64,000 nucleotides of DNA from Novispirillum itersonii (lineage in GTDB: Bacteria > Pseudomonadota > Alphaproteobacteria > Rhodospirillales > Rhodospirillaceae). A program made the translations under genes and the position numbers. The notes beneath the pieces were generated by a model. The model saw only the letters and a list, made by a program, of their open reading frames with translations, ran no database searches and had not been told where the DNA came from. Below, in pieces: positions 17,896 to 27,407 of this stretch. The stretch is from NCBI RefSeq assembly GCF_014205675.1, contig NZ_JACIIX010000012.1:93495-157494 (forward strand), in the 5' to 3' direction. The stretch's first letter is position 1. The number at the start of each line of letters is the position of its first letter.

Positions 17896-20310
17896 CTACG
17901 CCGCCACCCGGCCCGGCTGCGGCGCGGTGTCGCCGTCGGTCCAGCGCAGATCCCCGGCGTAGCGCCGGGTCATCTGTCCGGCGGCGTCCAGCGCGAACAG
18001 GTGCAGCCAGCCGTTGTCAAACAGCGCCCGCACCCCGTCGTGGCGCTGGAGGATGGCGGTCATCGCCGCCTCCGGCGCTTCGACGCAGACGGTCAGGCGC
18101 AGCGGCTCGTGGCGCAGGGTGGTGCCGTCCTGCACCGACTGCCACGTCAGCCCGGCCCGCAGCAGGCCACCGTTGCCTTCCACCACGCCGATGCCGCCGA
18201 CCACGTTGTGCAGCAGCTTGTTGCCCGCCCCGAAGTGCTGCGGCGCGACGGCGGAACCGTAGTATTGCAGGCTGATCCAGCTGGCGACCACCACCGGCGC
18301 GGTCAGGATCAGCTCCAGCACCGGGTAGCCCTGCCCCGCATCCTGCCGCCAGTCGTAATCATGCAGGAAGGCCCGGCCGTTCAGGCGGCGTCCGGCGGTG
18401 CGGGCACGCGGGGCGGCGATGAAGGCGCTACATCCGGCAAGGCCCCATTCCGGGCGCACCTCCGCCCAGTTGCGGCCCCGCCGCCGCAGGGCGGATCCGC
18501 TGCCGCCACCGGGCAGCAGCCGGGCGCGCTCGGCGCGGGCGGTGGTCCCGGCCTGTTCCAGTGCCCGTTTCAGGGCGGCCAGATCGGCGGCGTGGCTGGC
18601 GGGCAGCGCATCGGCATACAGGGCGACGGTGTCGCTGGTGGTGTCATGCAGGGCGGCGACGAAGCAGGTATCGGCGGGAAGGGTGATGCCCCGCGCCACC
18701 AACCCGGCCCGCACCGCCGGATCATTCAGCAGGGCGGCCAGCAGCCGAGCGTTGACATCCCCGGCATGGCCGCCGCAGGCCCCGCAGTTGAGGGCGCTGG
18801 CGTGCGGGTTGTTGGTGACATGGGCACCATGCCCGGCCAGCAGCACAATGCGGGCGAAGCCGGAGGTCAGCGACATGCCGCGCAGCACCCGTTCCGCCAT
18901 GCTGACCGCCTGATCCGGCGACGGCTGCGGGTGCAGATGCGGGGCCGGAGCAATGGCCGGGGCAGCAGACCCCAGCCCGAGGGCATCGCGCAGCAGCTTA
19001 ACCGCATACAGCGGCCCGGCGGATTCAACGAAGGCGAAGGACGACACCGCCGCCAGTTTGAACCGCCCCCACGCCCGCACGGCGCGGGACCGACAGCGGG
19101 CGGCGAAATCAGCCTGTTCCGCCTGCGGCCCGTGCCCACCGGAGCAGGATTGAACCATCGGAGGCAGCAGCACCGGCAGCCGGTGTTCCATCACGTCTGA
19201 CGCGAAGCCCTGATGCCCGGCCCCGATGCCGAAGAACCCGGCGAAGCCAAGGGTGCGGATGCCGGGATCGGCCTGTTCCAGCGCCCGCCGGAACACTTCG
19301 GAACGCACATCAATACAGAACACCGCCTGCACCGTCGGGCGCTCCGGTCCCGGCCCGGTCATCCCCGGAGCCGCCACCGGGGCCGCCAGCGTGTCCGCCA
19401 GCGCCCGCTGGGCGGCGCGGTCGGCGGCGTCCTGAAGAATCGCGTCCACGATCTGCCCGGCATCCGGGGTCAGTGGCGCGGCATGGGCCGCCGCCACCGC
19501 CGCCCAGCGCGGGGCCAGCGCCGGAAAGCGGATCAACAGCGCCTGTTCCCACGCCAGCCGCACCGCCAGCAGATCGGTCAGCGCCGGGCTGGTGCCGCCC
19601 GCCTGTTCCGCCTGCCACACCAGATAACGGGCATGCTGCGCCCAGCCGCCAAGGCTGAACAGCAGCCGGTGGAACAGGGTCGGCAGCGCCGCCGCCGGAA
19701 CCTGAAGGGCGGCGCAGCCCTGCACCAGCGCCTCCGCCGGGTCATCGGGCAGACCGGCGGCAAAGGCGGCAAAGCCGGTCAGGCCGTGGACCTCCGGGGT
19801 CAGGTCATGGGTCGCCCAGTGCCGCCACGAGGTCCATTCCCGCTCCTCCTGCCGTTCGCCCCACAGGGCCTGTCCACGGTCGAAGTGCCCGGCAGCCCAC
19901 AGGCCGATGCGGTCTTCCAGAAAGGCGGGCCAGTCGGTGCCGGTCAGCTCCGCCGCCAGCTCGGCCAGCGTCGGCAGGGGGCTGGGCGCAGGCTGAGGAA
20001 GCGCCGCCGCCATCAGCAGGGCTTCCACATCCAGCCGCTGTTCACCGGAATATGGGCAGGCGGCCAGCGCCGCGCACAGGTCATCCTCGCCAATACGGCC
20101 ATCGGCGATGCGCTCCAGATACCAGTCGCGCCGCATCGTCACCGGCACCCCGCCTGTGCGGGCCAGCCGGGCGGCGGTTTCGGCCAGTGTCTCGCCGGTG
20201 TGGCCGAGGAAGGGGTTGACGGCCACGGTGGCCTCCAGCGGCCACGCCGGGGCAATCCTCCGCGCGGCATCGGCGGCAGCGGCGGAGATCTGGGACAGGG
20301 AAAGCGTCAT
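17896..20310 (-). CDS. dabA: DabA, zinc-dependent subunit of the inorganic-carbon pump (DUF2309)
   Basis: The 804-residue DUF2309/UPF0753 protein works with DabB as an energy-coupled, vectorial carbonic-anhydrase-like pump that traps CO2 as bicarbonate in the cytoplasm. The beta-CA-like zinc and catalytic residues are present: C332 and D334 in [11 protein letters not shown]494 in [12 protein letters not shown], and C509 in ALNCGACGG, matching the Cys-Asp-His-Cys set of characterised DabA. The N-terminal [12 protein letters not shown] is the usual start region. The gene begins 12 bases after dabB, with CGGAGA upstream. The TAG stop is followed directly by a run of 12 G on this strand. A divergent LysR regulator lies upstream of dabB. 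Confidence 0.93.
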   Translation of the reverse strand: MTLSLSQISAAAADAARRIAPAWPLEATVAVNPFLGHTGETLAETAARLARTGGVPVTMRRDWYLERIADGRIGEDDLCAALAACPYSGEQRLDVEALLMAAALPQPAPSPLPTLAELAAELTGTDWPAFLEDRIGLWAAGHFDRGQALWGERQEEREWTSWRHWATHDLTPEVHGLTGFAAFAAGLPDDPAEALVQGCAALQVPAAALPTLFHRLLFSLGGWAQHARYLVWQAEQAGGTSPALTDLLAVRLAWEQALLIRFPALAPRWAAVAAAHAAPLTPDAGQIVDAILQDAADRAAQRALADTLAAPVAAPGMTGPGPERPTVQAVFCIDVRSEVFRRALEQADPGIRTLGFAGFFGIGAGHQGFASDVMEHRLPVLLPPMVQSCSGGHGPQAEQADFAARCRSRAVRAWGRFKLAAVSSFAFVESAGPLYAVKLLRDALGLGSAAPAIAPAPHLHPQPSPDQAVSMAERVLRGMSLTSGFARIVLLAGHGAHVTNNPHASALNCGACGGHAGDVNARLLAALLNDPAVRAGLVARGITLPADTCFVAALHDTTSDTVALYADALPASHAADLAALKRALEQAGTTARAERARLLPGGGSGSALRRRGRNWAEVRPEWGLAGCSAFIAAPRARTAGRRLNGRAFLHDYDWRQDAGQGYPVLELILTAPVVVASWISLQYYGSAVAPQHFGAGNKLLHNVVGGIGVVEGNGGLLRAGLTWQSVQDGTTLRHEPLRLTVCVEAPEAAMTAILQRHDGVRALFDNGWLHLFALDAAGQMTRRYAGDLRWTDGDTAPQPGRVAA

Positions 20311-20322
20311 GGTCGGTCTCCG

Positions 20323-21900
20323 TTAATTCTTCATCCATCCGCCCAGCAGGCGGTCGGTCAGGGCGTTCAGGTACAGGCCGTTGGCAAGGTGGACCCGCAG
20401 GCCGGTGGCGGCGGGGTGGCGTGACCACAGCGGAAACATCACCTGTGCCAGCGCCACCACCCCAAAGCTGAGGAGCATCAGCACCAGCAGGGCGATTTCC
20501 AGCGGGCCGGGGGCCGGGGCGGGCGGCAGGGTGGCGGCGGTCAGGTGTTCCGCCGCCGTCTGAAGGCCGAAGTAACTGGCCGAGGCCACCGCCGAAAACA
20601 GGCTGGTGCGCACGGTCAGGGCGCGGGGGGCGGCATCGGCCAGCCCCTGCGCGATCAGGTAGGCAATCCCGAAGATCAGCACCGTCCCCAGCGCCAGCGC
20701 CTGCGGGGATTTGTGCTGGAAGCCGAACAGCAGCCCCATCAGCAGATACAGGCCGAAGGCGACGGCAAAGGCCCGCAGGATCGCCCCGCCGCCGGGCACC
20801 GCCACCGGGCCGGGGCGGCGGGCGGCGGCAACGGTCTTCACCGTGCTGCCGGACGCCAGAAAGGCGTGGGCCTTGTACAGGGAATGGGCGACGATGTGCA
20901 GCAGCGCCAGCGGGAACAGCCCCAGCCCGCACTGCATGGTCATGAACCCCATCTGCGCCACGGTGGACCACGCCAGCGAGGTCTTGACCAGCGGCTGGGT
21001 CAGCATCACCAGACTGCCATACAGGGCGGTGAAGCCGCCGACCATCACCAGCACCGCCATCATGCCGGGGCTGGTCAGCACCAGATCGGCAAACCGCACC
21101 AGCAGGAAGCCCCCGGCGTTGATCACCCCGGCATGCAGCAGAGCGGAAACCGGGGTCGGGGCCTCGGCCATTTCGGTCAGCCAGCTGTGGGCCGGGGCCT
21201 GCGCCGACTTCAGCCCGGCGGCAAGCGCCAGCAGCCCCACCGCCAGCGCGGTCAGCCCCGGGGCCTGTGCGGTCAGGGTGCCGCTGCGGGCGGCTTCCAG
21301 CAGGGTGGCGATATCGGTGCCCCCGGCCACCGCCAGCAGGCCGACCGCTGCGGCAAGGGCCAGATCACTGGCCCGGGCGATCACAAACTTCTTCCGCGCC
21401 GCCCGCTGCGCCGCCGCCCGGCCCGGATAGAACAGCAGCAGCCGGTGCAGGCCGATGCTGGCGGCACTCCAGCCCACCAGCATCTGCACGGTGTTGCCCG
21501 CCTGCGTACACAGCAGCACCGCCGCCAGCACCACCGCCAGCCAGCCGGTGAAGGCGGCGTGGCCGGGCTCTCCGCGCAGATAGGTGCGGCTGTAGCGCAG
21601 CACCACCCAGCCGACAAAGGCAATCAGCAGCCCCATGGTCAGGCTGACCGCATCCAGCCGGGCACTGAGGCCGACCCCGCCCCACCCCAGCAGGGCAGAG
21701 GTCTGCGGCCCGGTCTGCACCAGCCCCCACAGCGCCCCGCCGAACCCGGCGAGGGAGACCAGCGCCGCCGCTTCCGCCATGACGGCCCCCGCCGCCGGGC
21801 GGCGGCGCAGCAGCGGGGCCAGCACCGCCACGGCGGCAAAGGGCAGGACGGCCAGCAACGGGAGAAACGGCAACAGGGGCAACAGGGATACAGGCAGCAT
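20323..21900 (-). CDS. dabB: DabB, NuoL/MrpA-like membrane subunit of the inorganic-carbon pump
   Basis: The 525-residue product has about 13 hydrophobic segments and the proton-translocating antiporter fold of NuoL/ND5: AHSWLTEMAEAPTPVSALLH (conserved Trp-Leu and Pro-Thr-Pro-Val-Ser-Ala-Leu) and YNxK-like AWSTVAQMGFM. In DabAB it conducts cations to drive DabA. The start at 21900 has GGAGG about 10 bases upstream; the open frame continues 28 codons further, but that stretch is polar and unlike the family. dabA follows after 12 bases. No other complex I genes are nearby, which rules out a nuo operon. Confidence 0.9.
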   Translation of the reverse strand: MLPVSLLPLLPFLPLLAVLPFAAVAVLAPLLRRRPAAGAVMAEAAALVSLAGFGGALWGLVQTGPQTSALLGWGGVGLSARLDAVSLTMGLLIAFVGWVVLRYSRTYLRGEPGHAAFTGWLAVVLAAVLLCTQAGNTVQMLVGWSAASIGLHRLLLFYPGRAAAQRAARKKFVIARASDLALAAAVGLLAVAGGTDIATLLEAARSGTLTAQAPGLTALAVGLLALAAGLKSAQAPAHSWLTEMAEAPTPVSALLHAGVINAGGFLLVRFADLVLTSPGMMAVLVMVGGFTALYGSLVMLTQPLVKTSLAWSTVAQMGFMTMQCGLGLFPLALLHIVAHSLYKAHAFLASGSTVKTVAAARRPGPVAVPGGGAILRAFAVAFGLYLLMGLLFGFQHKSPQALALGTVLIFGIAYLIAQGLADAAPRALTVRTSLFSAVASASYFGLQTAAEHLTAATLPPAPAPGPLEIALLVLMLLSFGVVALAQVMFPLWSRHPAATGLRVHLANGLYLNALTDRLLGGWMKN

Positions 21901-21970
21901 GGTATTCAGCCTCCGGCGGGGAACCTTCTCTTCCGCCGCACCATAGGCTGGTGCCATTGTTAGAAAAAAT

Positions 21971-21991
21971 ATAATGTTCAGCACGAATTAT
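21971..21991. promoter_or_regulatory. LysR-type binding site candidate between dabB and its regulator
   Basis: ATAAT-N11-ATTAT forms an interrupted palindrome of the T-N11-A kind recognised by LysR regulators. It lies 34 bases before the LysR start and 70 bases upstream of dabB, in the only A+T-rich patch of the divergent region. Confidence 0.6.
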
Positions 21992-22024
21992 TCACTTAAA
22001 CAGAACGATTATGGGAACCGCACC

Positions 22025-22933
22025 ATGCCGGACCTGAACTATCACCACCTGCGCTACTTCCGGGTGGTGGCGCACACAGGCCACCTGACCCGCGCCGCCG
22101 AGACCCTGAATGTGTCGCAGTCCGCCCTGTCGGCGCAGATCCGCCAGCTGGAAGAGCGGCTGGGACAGGCGCTGTTCGAGCGCCGGGGCCGGGCCCTGCA
22201 CCTGACCGAGGCCGGGCGGATCGCGCTGGACCATGCCGATGCCATTTTCGCTGCCGGGCACGAGCTTCTGGCCACCCTGAAGCAGACCGGAGAGGCCCGG
22301 CGGGCGGTGCGGATCGGCGCAATTGCCACCCTGTCCCGCAACTTCCAGCTCCGGTTCCTGCAACCGGTGCTGGGGCGCAGCGATGTGGAGGTGATCCTGC
22401 ATTCCGGCAGCGGGCCGGATCTGCTGGGGGCGCTGGCCGACCTGAACCTTGATGTGGTGCTGACCAGCCAGCCGCCGCAGCCGGAAGCCCGGACCGCCTA
22501 CACCCTGTCCCCCAGCCCCTATGTGGTGCAGCCGCTGGACCAGCAGCCCGCCAGCCTGATCGGGGTGCCCGGCCTCTGCCCGCCGGGGGAGCCTGACCTG
22601 CGCCGCCTGCTGGCGGACACGCCGCTGATCGTGCCGACCCGGTCGAGCGGCCTGCGCATGGCCTTTGATGCGCTGGCGGCGCGGCTGGAGATCCGGCCGC
22701 AGTTTGCCGCCGAAGTCGATGACATGGCGATGATGCGTCTGCTGACGCGGGAAGGGATCGGGCTGGCGGTGCTGCCGCCGATTGTGGTGCAGGACGAACT
22801 GAAAAGTGGCCTGCTGAGCGAAGTCAGCCGCCTGCCCGGCATCTCTGAAACGTTCTATGCGGTGACAACGCCCCGCAAATTTCCCAATCCGGTGGTGCAG
22901 GACCTGATCCGTCAGGCCGCCCAGCCGGGGTAA
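22025..22933 (+). CDS. LysR-family regulator divergent from dabBA
   Basis: The 302-residue protein begins MPDLNYHHLRYFRVVAHTG. The N-terminal winged helix carries LTRAAETLNVSQSALSAQIR and LEERLGQALFERRGR, and an effector-binding periplasmic-protein-like domain spans about 90-295. The start is set at 22025 because the LysR domain begins there; an upstream ATG at 21974 would overlap the predicted operator. Its divergent position makes it the likely activator of dabBA, with a co-inducer tied to CO2 or redox state by analogy with CbbR. That is inference. Confidence 0.88.
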   Translation: MPDLNYHHLRYFRVVAHTGHLTRAAETLNVSQSALSAQIRQLEERLGQALFERRGRALHLTEAGRIALDHADAIFAAGHELLATLKQTGEARRAVRIGAIATLSRNFQLRFLQPVLGRSDVEVILHSGSGPDLLGALADLNLDVVLTSQPPQPEARTAYTLSPSPYVVQPLDQQPASLIGVPGLCPPGEPDLRRLLADTPLIVPTRSSGLRMAFDALAARLEIRPQFAAEVDDMAMMRLLTREGIGLAVLPPIVVQDELKSGLLSEVSRLPGISETFYAVTTPRKFPNPVVQDLIRQAAQPG

Positions 22934-22960
22934 CGCCGGGCCGTGACCGGAGCCCTACCC

Positions 22961-23302
22961 ATGCGCCTGCCTGCCATCGCCCTGTCCTGTCTGCTTCTTC
23001 TGTTTCCGGAGATGGCAGAAGCCGCCTGCCGGGTGCCCCCGGCCCCGGCGTCTTCGGTGCCCAAAAGCGACAGCGGAACCGGCTGCCCGGCCGGATACCG
23101 CCCCACCGGCAGCACCTGTCTGCCCGGCACAGGGGCCCGCCCGGCGCTGCCAAAACCGGAGGCCGAGAGTTGCCCGGCCGGCTATACCGCCAGCGGTGAG
23201 TTCTGCGTCGCCGGAATCGCCGCCTGCCACATCCTGCGCAAATCCGGCCCCTGCCCCGATGGCTACCGCGCCAGCGGGCGGGCGTGGTGCGTCAGCGGCT
23301 GA
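22961..23302 (+). CDS. Small secreted Cys-rich protein with three CPxGY repeats
   Basis: The 113-residue product has a signal peptide (hydrophobic 5-16, cleavage near AEAAC). Three copies of a roughly 12-13 residue unit follow: CPAGYRPTGSTC, CPAGYTASGEFC and CPDGYRASGRAWC, separated by Pro/Ala linkers. Each unit has a cysteine at both ends, so disulfide-closed loops in the periplasm or outside the cell are likely. The start has CGGAG about 9 bases upstream; a GTG at 22943 is the alternative. The last codon abuts the cobD stop on the other strand. No known family is recognised. Confidence 0.75.
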   Translation: MRLPAIALSCLLLLFPEMAEAACRVPPAPASSVPKSDSGTGCPAGYRPTGSTCLPGTGARPALPKPEAESCPAGYTASGEFCVAGIAACHILRKSGPCPDGYRASGRAWCVSG

Positions 23303-24382
23303 TCAGCCCCACCGCCGCAGCGCCTGCGTCAACCGGTCCAACCCGGCCTCATCCGGCAGGCCGAAACGCAGCTGATCCGGGCGGCTGTCAAAACGGCGCA
23401 CCAGAATCCCCTGCCGCCCCAGCCCCTCGTACACCGCCTGCGCCTGCGGGTGGGCATACAGCCGGAACAGGGTGGTCCCCCCCACCAGCCGGAACCCGGG
23501 ATCACTGCCCAGCACCACCGCATCCAGCCGGGCCGCCAGCGTCGCCAGCCGCTGCCGCATCACCGCCGCCCAACCGTCATCGGCATAGGCCACGGCGGCA
23601 CAGCGCAGCGCCGGGCCGCTGACCGCCCACGGGCCGATCAGGTCCGACAGCGCCGCAATCACCGGTGCCGCCCCCAGCGCCACCCCCAGCCGCACCCCGG
23701 CCAGACCGTAAAACTTGCCGAAGGAGCGCAGCACGATCAGCCCGTCGGTTCCGGCCCGGTTATCCACCGCCGTCGCGGGATCACTGTCGGCAAAGGCCTC
23801 GTCACAGACCAGCAGCCCGCCCTGCGCCGCCAGCGCCGCCCGCAGGCGTTCCAGCACCGCCGCCGACAGCACCCGCCCGGTCGGGTTATCCGGGTTGACC
23901 ACCACCAGCACCCGCAGGTCCGGCGGCAGCACCGGAACCGGACAGGCCGGATCAAACAGCGGATGGTCAATCCCGACCTCCTGCACCGCATAACCGCCCA
24001 GTGCCCAGCAGCGGGCGTGTTCGGCATAGGTGGGGCCGAGGATCCATACGGTTCCGGCGTCTTCGGCCCGGCGGTCGGCCCGCCGCCACGCCAGCGGCAG
24101 CATCTGGATCAGCGCCTGTGATCCCGGGGCCAGACAGACCGCCGCTTCCGCCGCCGCGCCATAGGCCCGGCGGGCCGCCTGCTCCGCCGCCTGCTCCAGA
24201 TCGGCATCGGGCAGGCGGGTCCAGTCATCAGCGGGGAACACCGGCAGCGGATAGGCAAAGGGATTGATCCCGGTTGACAGGTCCAGCCAGTCCGCCGCCG
24301 CCACGCCAAAGCGCGCCGCCGCCGCCGTGCGGTTGCCGCCGTGGTCAGTCACCGCACCGGCACCAGAAAAGGGGGCGTTCAT
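23303..24382 (-). CDS. cobD: Threonine-phosphate decarboxylase CobD-like PLP enzyme
   Basis: The 359-residue fold-type I aminotransferase homologue should make (R)-1-amino-2-propanol O-2-phosphate for the cobalamin nucleotide loop. The start MNAPFSGAGAVTDHGGN fits CobD, which opens with HGGN; GGAGGA precedes the ATG. DLSTGINPF follows, then VVNPDNPTGRVL, the aspartate in CDEAFAD, and the PLP-lysine in LRSFGKFYGLAGVRLG. Histidinol-phosphate aminotransferase is the nearest alternative, but the N-terminal HGGN and STGINP favour CobD. No other cobalamin genes and no B12 riboswitch are seen nearby. The 3' end abuts the Cys-rich gene with no gap. Confidence 0.85.
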   Translation of the reverse strand: MNAPFSGAGAVTDHGGNRTAAAARFGVAAADWLDLSTGINPFAYPLPVFPADDWTRLPDADLEQAAEQAARRAYGAAAEAAVCLAPGSQALIQMLPLAWRRADRRAEDAGTVWILGPTYAEHARCWALGGYAVQEVGIDHPLFDPACPVPVLPPDLRVLVVVNPDNPTGRVLSAAVLERLRAALAAQGGLLVCDEAFADSDPATAVDNRAGTDGLIVLRSFGKFYGLAGVRLGVALGAAPVIAALSDLIGPWAVSGPALRCAAVAYADDGWAAVMRQRLATLAARLDAVVLGSDPGFRLVGGTTLFRLYAHPQAQAVYEGLGRQGILVRRFDSRPDQLRFGLPDEAGLDRLTQALRRWG

Positions 24383-24470
24383 CGGCCTGTCCTCCGCTAC
24401 CCTGCCAAAGTCACCCAGCCTTATACCCAGCGGAAGCGCCGTCGGCCACCCTCTGCACCCCTGTTCCGCC

Positions 24471-24511
24471 CAAAAGAAACGGCGGCTGACAGGTCGCCCC
24501 GTCAGCCGCCG
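24471..24511 (-). terminator. Rho-independent terminator after the chemoreceptor
   Basis: On the minus strand CGGCGGCTGAC pairs with GTCAGCCGCCG across a 10-base loop, then TTTCTTTTG. It lies 25 bases beyond the chemoreceptor stop and upstream of cobD, so the two genes are separate transcripts. Confidence 0.9.
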
Positions 24512-24535
24512 CACGGTCACAGCCATCAGGCTGTG

Positions 24536-26632
24536 TTATGCCGAACGCAGGGTCTTCAGGAACCCCGCCATCTGCTCCTGTAGCGTCCTGGCGTGGTCGG
24601 TCAGGGTGCCGGACAGCTTCAGCAGGCCGTCGGCATCCTGTTCCGTCTGCCCCGCCGCTGAGGCCACATCAGAGATGATCTCCGTCACCTCCTGCGTCCC
24701 GGCGGAGGCCTGCGCCACGCTCTGCACGATTTCCCGCGTCGCCTCGTCCTGCTGGTTGATGGTCACCACGATCGACTGCGAGGCTTCGCTGATCGCCCCG
24801 ATGGCCTGCACCACCGAGGAAATCGCCCGCACCGCCCGCATGGTGGTGCCCTGAATCGCCGACACCTGCTGACCGATCTGGGCGGTGGCGGCCCCGGTCT
24901 GGGTGGCCAGCGCCTTCACTTCATTGGCAACCACGGCAAAGCCCTTGCCGAGATCTCCGGCCCGGGCCGCCTCGATGGTCGCGTTCAGAGCCAGCAGGTT
25001 GGTCTGCCCGGCAATCTGGGAAATCAGGTCAACGATGGTGTTGATCCGCCCCGCCGCCACGTCCAGTTCGGTGATGATATCCGACGCGACCTGTGCCTCG
25101 CCGACCGCCGCCTGCGCCCGGTCTGCCGAGAAATCGACCTGACGGGAGATTTCGCCGACCGACGCGCCCAGTTCCTCCGCCGCCCCGGCCACCGCCGCAA
25201 CGTTGGTGGAGGCCTGTTCCGCCGCCGCCGACACCGAGGTGGACTGCCGCAGGGTCGATGCCGCCGAATCCGACATGCCCCGGGCCGACTCATCCATGCG
25301 CTGCGCCGCCTCCGACACCGCCCGCGCCGCCGCGCCAACGGTCTTTTCCAGTTCCTCCGCCATCTGGCGCAAGGCTTCCTTGCGGCGGGCCTCGCCATCG
25401 CGGCGGGCCTGTTCCGCCTCGTCCTCCAGCGTCCGGCTGCGGATCAGGCTGTCTTTGAACACCGCCACCGAGCGGGCCATTTCCCCGATCTCATTACCGA
25501 AAGTGGTATAGCCGACGTCCGCCGACAGATCCCCCGCCGCCAGCGCCCGCATGGTGCCGTTCAGCCGCGACAGCGGAATGCTGATGCCGCTGCGCACCAT
25601 CGTCACCCCCGCCACCACCAGCAGCGCCGTGGCCAGCAGGGCGGCACCGGAAATATACACCCCCTGCCAGGCATCGGTGCGCACGTCTTCCGCCCGCGAC
25701 ACCATCTCGTTCAGGGCATCACTGGCCAGATCGACGATTTTACCGCTGTTGGCAGTATCGCGGGGCTGAAGGTCCTTAATCTCAATCCCCGGGGCACGGC
25801 CATCGGCCAGCGCCTCGTGCAGGGCCTTGGCATCGTCCCACGCCTTGCCGGTGAAATTGCTGTCATCCGCCTTCTGGAACGACATCTTCAGTGACGGCGG
25901 CAGGCCCGGCGAGGCCATCGCCTCCCGCACGCCGTTCCACAGCACCAGTGCCTTACCGCGGTCCTCGAAAGCGGCGCGGGCCTCCTGCGGGGTCCACGAT
26001 TTTCCGCCCGCCACCATGCGCTGCACATTGCCCATCAGGCCGCCCAGCTGCACCCGGGTGGCCCAGGCACCGCGCTTGACCACCAACAGGCTGTCAACCA
26101 GCGTGTCAGCACCGAAAATCCCCATATCCACCGCATTGGAGGTGGCGGTCAGCGCCGTCAGAAAATCCTGATACAGGGCCTGCGACTGCGGGTACGACGA
26201 CGCAGTGCGGGCCGACCGGGGCACGGTCAGATCCTGATCAAACTGCTTCTGCGCCGCCACCATCGCGTCGTGGGCCTTTTGCAGGTCCGCCAGCGTGGCG
26301 ATCGCCTGCGTCCGTCCACTGGCGCGGACCTTTTCCACCACAGCGGCATAACCCTCTTCCACCGCCTTGCGGTATCCGGCAACGGAGTCCCGGTGGGCCT
26401 GACTGGCGGCATTTTCCGCCACCAGACCGGTGCTGAGGACGCCGCGTTCAAGGCGGGTGTTCAGCAGGGTGTCCAGCAGGGTCCGGCTGGCCTCGGAGGA
26501 GATCAGGATGACCTGCGCATTGTTTTTACGGGCCCAGGCCCCGGCAAGATCAATGCCGCCGTAAATCAGCGCCACGCAGCCGATCGCGGCGAGGAACAGG
26601 CCGACGACGGCCCGGATGGATAATGTACGCAT
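24536..26632 (-). CDS. Methyl-accepting chemotaxis protein with a long helical periplasmic domain
   Basis: The 698-residue receptor has TM1 at about 8-28, a large periplasmic part of about 300 residues predicted helical (repeated Ala/Arg/Glu heptads), TM2 at about 330-350 and HAMP next ([20 protein letters not shown]). The cytoplasmic tip contains [18 protein letters not shown] and [13 protein letters not shown]. The C-terminus GFLKTLRSA lacks a CheR/CheB pentapeptide. The sensor is not a Cache fold by eye and could be a NIT- or double four-helix type. Upstream on the minus strand lies an A+T-rich region with a perfect inverted repeat (26703-26730). Confidence 0.9.
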   Translation of the reverse strand: MRTLSIRAVVGLFLAAIGCVALIYGGIDLAGAWARKNNAQVILISSEASRTLLDTLLNTRLERGVLSTGLVAENAASQAHRDSVAGYRKAVEEGYAAVVEKVRASGRTQAIATLADLQKAHDAMVAAQKQFDQDLTVPRSARTASSYPQSQALYQDFLTALTATSNAVDMGIFGADTLVDSLLVVKRGAWATRVQLGGLMGNVQRMVAGGKSWTPQEARAAFEDRGKALVLWNGVREAMASPGLPPSLKMSFQKADDSNFTGKAWDDAKALHEALADGRAPGIEIKDLQPRDTANSGKIVDLASDALNEMVSRAEDVRTDAWQGVYISGAALLATALLVVAGVTMVRSGISIPLSRLNGTMRALAAGDLSADVGYTTFGNEIGEMARSVAVFKDSLIRSRTLEDEAEQARRDGEARRKEALRQMAEELEKTVGAAARAVSEAAQRMDESARGMSDSAASTLRQSTSVSAAAEQASTNVAAVAGAAEELGASVGEISRQVDFSADRAQAAVGEAQVASDIITELDVAAGRINTIVDLISQIAGQTNLLALNATIEAARAGDLGKGFAVVANEVKALATQTGAATAQIGQQVSAIQGTTMRAVRAISSVVQAIGAISEASQSIVVTINQQDEATREIVQSVAQASAGTQEVTEIISDVASAAGQTEQDADGLLKLSGTLTDHARTLQEQMAGFLKTLRSA

Positions 26633-26702
26633 ATGAATATCCCCGACAATGCTCCGGGGCCGATCCTACTACATTCTTTCTATAATGTGGAAATATTTAG
26701 CA

Positions 26703-26730
26703 ATAATATTTCAATAAAGTAAAATATTAT
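26703..26730. promoter_or_regulatory. A+T-rich inverted repeat upstream of the chemoreceptor
   Basis: ATAATATTT and AAATATTAT flank 10 bases, 71 bases before the chemoreceptor start. It is embedded in about 90 bases of A+T-rich DNA that probably holds the promoter. The regulator is unknown. Confidence 0.45.
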
Positions 26731-26783
26731 GCATATTATGCAAAGAGTGCCCCGCTTTCAGGCGGAAAACTCCCCTCCCTGCC

Positions 26784-27407
26784 TTACCGGCCTACCGGCG
26801 GCTGCAAGACCACCTCCCACAGGGCCTTGGGCAGGCCAAAGCGCAGACTGACCCGGTGGCGGCGGTGCAGCACCCGCCATCCGGAAAACAGATCCTCCAG
26901 ATCCGCCGCACTGACAAACCGCTTCGGGCTGCCATGCACCCGGTACAGGCCGGGTTCGATCCGCCGGTGCCCCATCAGCCGCCCCAGCGCCCCGTAACAG
27001 ACATCCCGGCTGGAATTCAGGCGGCACACCAGCAGCCCGTCCGGCCCCAACACCCCGGCGGCGCGGTCAATCAGCACCCGGGTCTGCTCCCGCCGGAAAT
27101 AATGCAGCGACAGGCTGGCGAGAATCACCCCAGCCCGCTCCAGCGGCCACGGGTCACACAGATCCTGCTGCACGAAGGTGGCCTGCGGCACCCGCCGCCG
27201 CGCCTGCGCCAGCAGATCCGCCGACAGGTCCAGCCCGGTCACCGTCAGCCCGGCGGCGGTCAGCACCGCCGTGTCATCGCCCCAGCCACAGCCCAGTTCC
27301 AGCACCGGCTGCCCGCTGGCATGGCGGATGATCTGCGGCAACCATGGCTGCAACCAGGAATCCCGCCGCCGCGCCACGCCGACCATCCGATGCACTGTCG
27401 CCTTCAT
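26784..27407 (-). CDS. Class I SAM-dependent methyltransferase
   Basis: The 207-residue protein shows the SAM-binding motif VLELGCGWGDD at about 37-47, the acidic loop TVTGLDLSADLL, and motif IV-like VILASLSLHYF. The start at 27407 overlaps the stop of the GTPase gene (ATGA), so the two are coupled; the open frame extends 104 codons further into the GTPase gene but in a non-coding frame. The substrate is unknown. The tight link to a P-loop GTPase suggests a shared process. Confidence 0.85.
   Translation of the reverse strand: MKATVHRMVGVARRRDSWLQPWLPQIIRHASGQPVLELGCGWGDDTAVLTAAGLTVTGLDLSADLLAQARRRVPQATFVQQDLCDPWPLERAGVILASLSLHYFRREQTRVLIDRAAGVLGPDGLLVCRLNSSRDVCYGALGRLMGHRRIEPGLYRVHGSPKRFVSAADLEDLFSGWRVLHRRHRVSLRFGLPKALWEVVLQPPVGR

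Noticed and set aside
20545..21963. 472-codon plus-strand frame opposite dabB
   Set aside because: Gln/Gly/Arg/His-rich shadow; dabB has clear membrane and antiporter motifs on the other strand.
24383..24470. Possible cobalamin riboswitch before cobD
   Set aside because: Only about 90 bases are available and no B12-box (GCCACTG) is present.
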